64,000 nucleotides of DNA, from positions 62,001 through 126,000 of the forward strand of contig NZ_JHAC01000004.1 in the NCBI RefSeq assembly GCF_000599865.1. Direction: 5' to 3'. The notes beneath the pieces are model-generated. The model was not told where the DNA came from, did no database searches, and saw nothing but the letters and a program-made list of their open reading frames with translations. Numbering within the stretch: the stretch's first letter is position 1; each line of letters starts with the position of its first letter. A program made the position numbers and the translations under genes. This stretch comes from Deinococcus phoenicis. GTDB taxonomy: Bacteria > Deinococcota > Deinococci > Deinococcales > Deinococcaceae. Of the stretch, positions 62,638 through 64,000 are shown in pieces.

Positions 62638-63342
62638 TTACCCGCCCGCGTGCAGCGCCCGCCACTCGCGGAAGGTGACCGGGAACAGCGGTTCGGTCAG
62701 TTGCGCCATCGCCCGCGCATAGAGGCGCGTCTCATACTGCGCCCCCTCGTGGTCGCGCAATTCCAGGAAGTGAAGGAGGCTCCTCACATTAAAAGTGAAA
62801 TATGATTCTGTATACAGGCTCAGCGGCAGCACCCCCCGCGCCTGCTCGCGCGTCACGCCGAGGCGCAGGAGTTCCTGATACGCCCCGAAGGCTGCGCGCC
62901 AGGCTTCCTCCCACACCCGCGCCGCTGCCGCCTGGTCCAGCGTGCCGTCGTCCTCCACGCTGGCCTGCCGGTTGGAGGGGGCCTGCTTGCGGAAAGCGGG
63001 CGGGGTGAAGTTACGCTCCTGCATTTCGACATAACGGCCAGAAATTTCATTTTTTGAGACGCCTGCACGGTGACGGACCATCTGCCGGTCTACAAAGATC
63101 GGGCAAATAATCTTAAACGTAATCAGGTTGTGTTCAAAAGGACTGCCATGCTGATGCCGCAGCAGGTAGCGGATGAGTTTCTCGTCGCGGTCATTGAGGG
63201 GGGCGTCGGAATCGCCGCCGAAACTGATTCGGGCTGCATTGACCACAGCCTTGTCGTCGCCCACGCTCTGCACGAGGCTCACGCTGCCCAGGCCGTCGCC
63301 CAGGGGGTAGAGGGTAAGCGGGTGGGCATCTGCGGCAGTCAT
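62638..63342 (-). CDS. thyX: Flavin-dependent thymidylate synthase
   Basis: 234 residues. Makes dTMP from dUMP with FAD and folate, without ThyA. The signature RHRxxSxNExSxRY is complete as RHRAGVSKNEISGRY; further FEHNLITFKI and SLYTESYFTFNVRSLLHFL. ATG at 63342 with TAAGCT eight bases upstream. Codon use is mosaic: segments 62785-62820 and 63030-63150, which code for the most conserved parts, are far less GC-rich than the rest of the gene. Confidence 0.96.
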   Translation of the reverse strand: MTAADAHPLTLYPLGDGLGSVSLVQSVGDDKAVVNAARISFGGDSDAPLNDRDEKLIRYLLRHQHGSPFEHNLITFKIICPIFVDRQMVRHRAGVSKNEISGRYVEMQERNFTPPAFRKQAPSNRQASVEDDGTLDQAAAARVWEEAWRAAFGAYQELLRLGVTREQARGVLPLSLYTESYFTFNVRSLLHFLELRDHEGAQYETRLYARAMAQLTEPLFPVTFREWRALHAGG

Positions 63343-63350
63343 CGGGCCAC

Positions 63351-63385
63351 AGCTTAACGCCCGTTCCCGGCAGGGTGGAACGGGC
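63351..63385. promoter_or_regulatory. thyX -10 box and adjacent hairpin
   Basis: Minus strand TAAGCT (63351-63356), 8 nt before the thyX ATG. Directly upstream is a perfect 9-bp hairpin, GCCCGTTCC (63359-63367) and GGAACGGGC (63377-63385), which could end transcription from the small gene upstream or bind a regulator. Confidence 0.45.
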
Positions 63386-63457
63386 GGTGCGTTCGGCAAC
63401 GGATGGACGGAGGGGACGGCCTGGTCCAGTCGGCGTGGTGGACGGAGAGAAACAGCC

Positions 63458-63565
63458 CTAGCGGCGGTCCTGGCGAATGCGGACGCGTTGCGGGGCAGGA
63501 CGCTCCTGCCGGGCGCTCAGCAACAGCGACAGGGCGATCACCAGTCCGGCGAACAGAAGTGCCAT
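63458..63565 (-). CDS. Tiny single-helix membrane protein
   Basis: 35 residues: a hydrophobic helix (MALLFAGLVIALSLLLSA) followed by a basic tail rich in Arg, Gln and Pro. The topology of a small membrane-anchored peptide is clear, but so short a frame can arise by chance. GGGGAT directly precedes the ATG at 63565. No family recognised. Confidence 0.4.
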   Translation of the reverse strand: MALLFAGLVIALSLLLSARQERPAPQRVRIRQDRR

Positions 63566-63636
63566 ATCCCCAGTGTCGCTGCCGGGGTCTGACAGAAGCG
63601 TGACAAGTCCGGCCGCGTGACCGCTCCCGAAGCGGG

Positions 63637-64000
63637 TCAGGCGGAGGGCAGGTCAAGCCGCATCAACTCGACCTCGTCGTCCCCGGTTCCCAGCCAGGTG
63701 AGTGGGGTGAAGCCGGCCTTCGCATACGCCCGGACGGCACGGGCATTCGCGGGGCTGGGGTCGATCAGCACGCGCCGCACGTCAGGCCGCTCGGCCCGCA
63801 GGTGCGCGAGGAAGGCCCGGATCACCTGCGGCCCCAGACCTCTCCCGGTCAGGTCCGGCTCACCGATCAAGAGGTCCACGCCCCAGGTTTCCCCTTCGGG
63901 CGCGGCCCAGGGCGCGAACGCGTGGCCGGGCGTCACGCGCTCGCGCTGGAGAAAGCCCGCCGCGCGCCCGTCCACCCGGAACACGAAGCCGGGCACGTCC
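63637..64000 (-). CDS. GNAT N-acetyltransferase, N-terminus beyond window (partial)
   Basis: 121 residues visible; the frame is still open at the window edge. Motif A GEPDLTGRGLGPQVIRAFL and the following VRRVLIDPSPANARAVRAYA then KAGF are typical of the AAC(6')-Ib-like GNAT branch, as is TWGVDLLIGEPDL. Its start lies beyond 64000. Substrate unknown; resemblance to aminoglycoside acetyltransferases does not by itself show resistance. Confidence 0.8.
   Translation of the reverse strand, partial: DVPGFVFRVDGRAAGFLQRERVTPGHAFAPWAAPEGETWGVDLLIGEPDLTGRGLGPQVIRAFLAHLRAERPDVRRVLIDPSPANARAVRAYAKAGFTPLTWLGTGDDEVELMRLDLPSA

Overview
The window looks like a chromosomal segment of a Deinococcus species. 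The evidence is the high GC content, an FrnE with the cysteine spacing of the D. radiodurans enzyme (C22/C25 and C239-x4-C244), a Thermus/Deinococcus-type V-ATPase operon in the order G-I-K-E-C-F-A-B-D, a poxvirus-type topoisomerase IB, ThyX, and many first genes whose -10 box lies only 5-8 nt before the start codon, the leaderless arrangement reported for Deinococcus deserti. No rRNA, tRNA, CRISPR array or complete insertion sequence was found.

Layout. 1-4059: end of a GNAT gene, then a two-kinase hybrid sensor and its small response regulator (minus). 4344-7093: tldD-tldE. 7161-8493: frnE and msrB, divergent thiol/methionine repair genes. 8582-10002: small proteins and an esterase. 10054-13143: carB. 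13299-17553: a secreted protein, an ArgO-like exporter, a FUSC-type exporter, an aminotransferase and an envelope protein. 17600-25765: an arginine/carbamoyl-phosphate block (argG, argH, short argA, carA) interleaved with four GNAT acetyltransferases, DinB, HIT and a tiny membrane protein. 25888-27907: a repair operon (ung, DUF7336, topoisomerase IB). 27928-32325: MarR/VOC and TetR/VOC pairs, a lactate-oxidase-like enzyme and a CDP-alcohol phosphotransferase. 32332-36066: pth, an M42 peptidase and a PII-amtB ammonium pair. 36343-45017: the V-ATPase operon. 45060-49684: HD hydrolase, gpsA, methyltransferase, lipoprotein, DUF1802 and a type IV pilin. 50042-53577: dnaB, Nudix, zinc ribbon, an SDR-like protein and nrdR. 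53588-61859: a fatty/branched acid module (thiolase, acyl-CoA ligase, SDR) downstream of a complete Liv-type ABC importer. 61995-64000: plsC, thyX, a tiny membrane protein and a truncated GNAT.

The genes connect as follows. carA/carB, argG, argH, argA and the ArgO-like exporter cover carbamoyl phosphate supply, arginine synthesis and efflux. GlnK-AmtB links nitrogen uptake to the same pool. The Liv importer could feed the acyl-CoA genes. Ung, topoisomerase IB, DnaB, NrdR, ThyX, FrnE and MsrB serve DNA maintenance and oxidative repair.

The most unusual structure is non-coding. At least seven intergenic sites carry arrays of exact 7-nt or 8-nt words, in most cases as two inverted arms, and four different words are used. 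Two of these lie inside the V-ATPase operon and one between the Liv binding-protein and permease genes. Other notable items are a 168-bp MITE-like element that overlaps the gpsA stop codon, three perfect palindromic operators, an argG leader with operator-like repeats and a short ORF ending Arg-Arg, and a PII protein lacking Tyr51 and Gln39.
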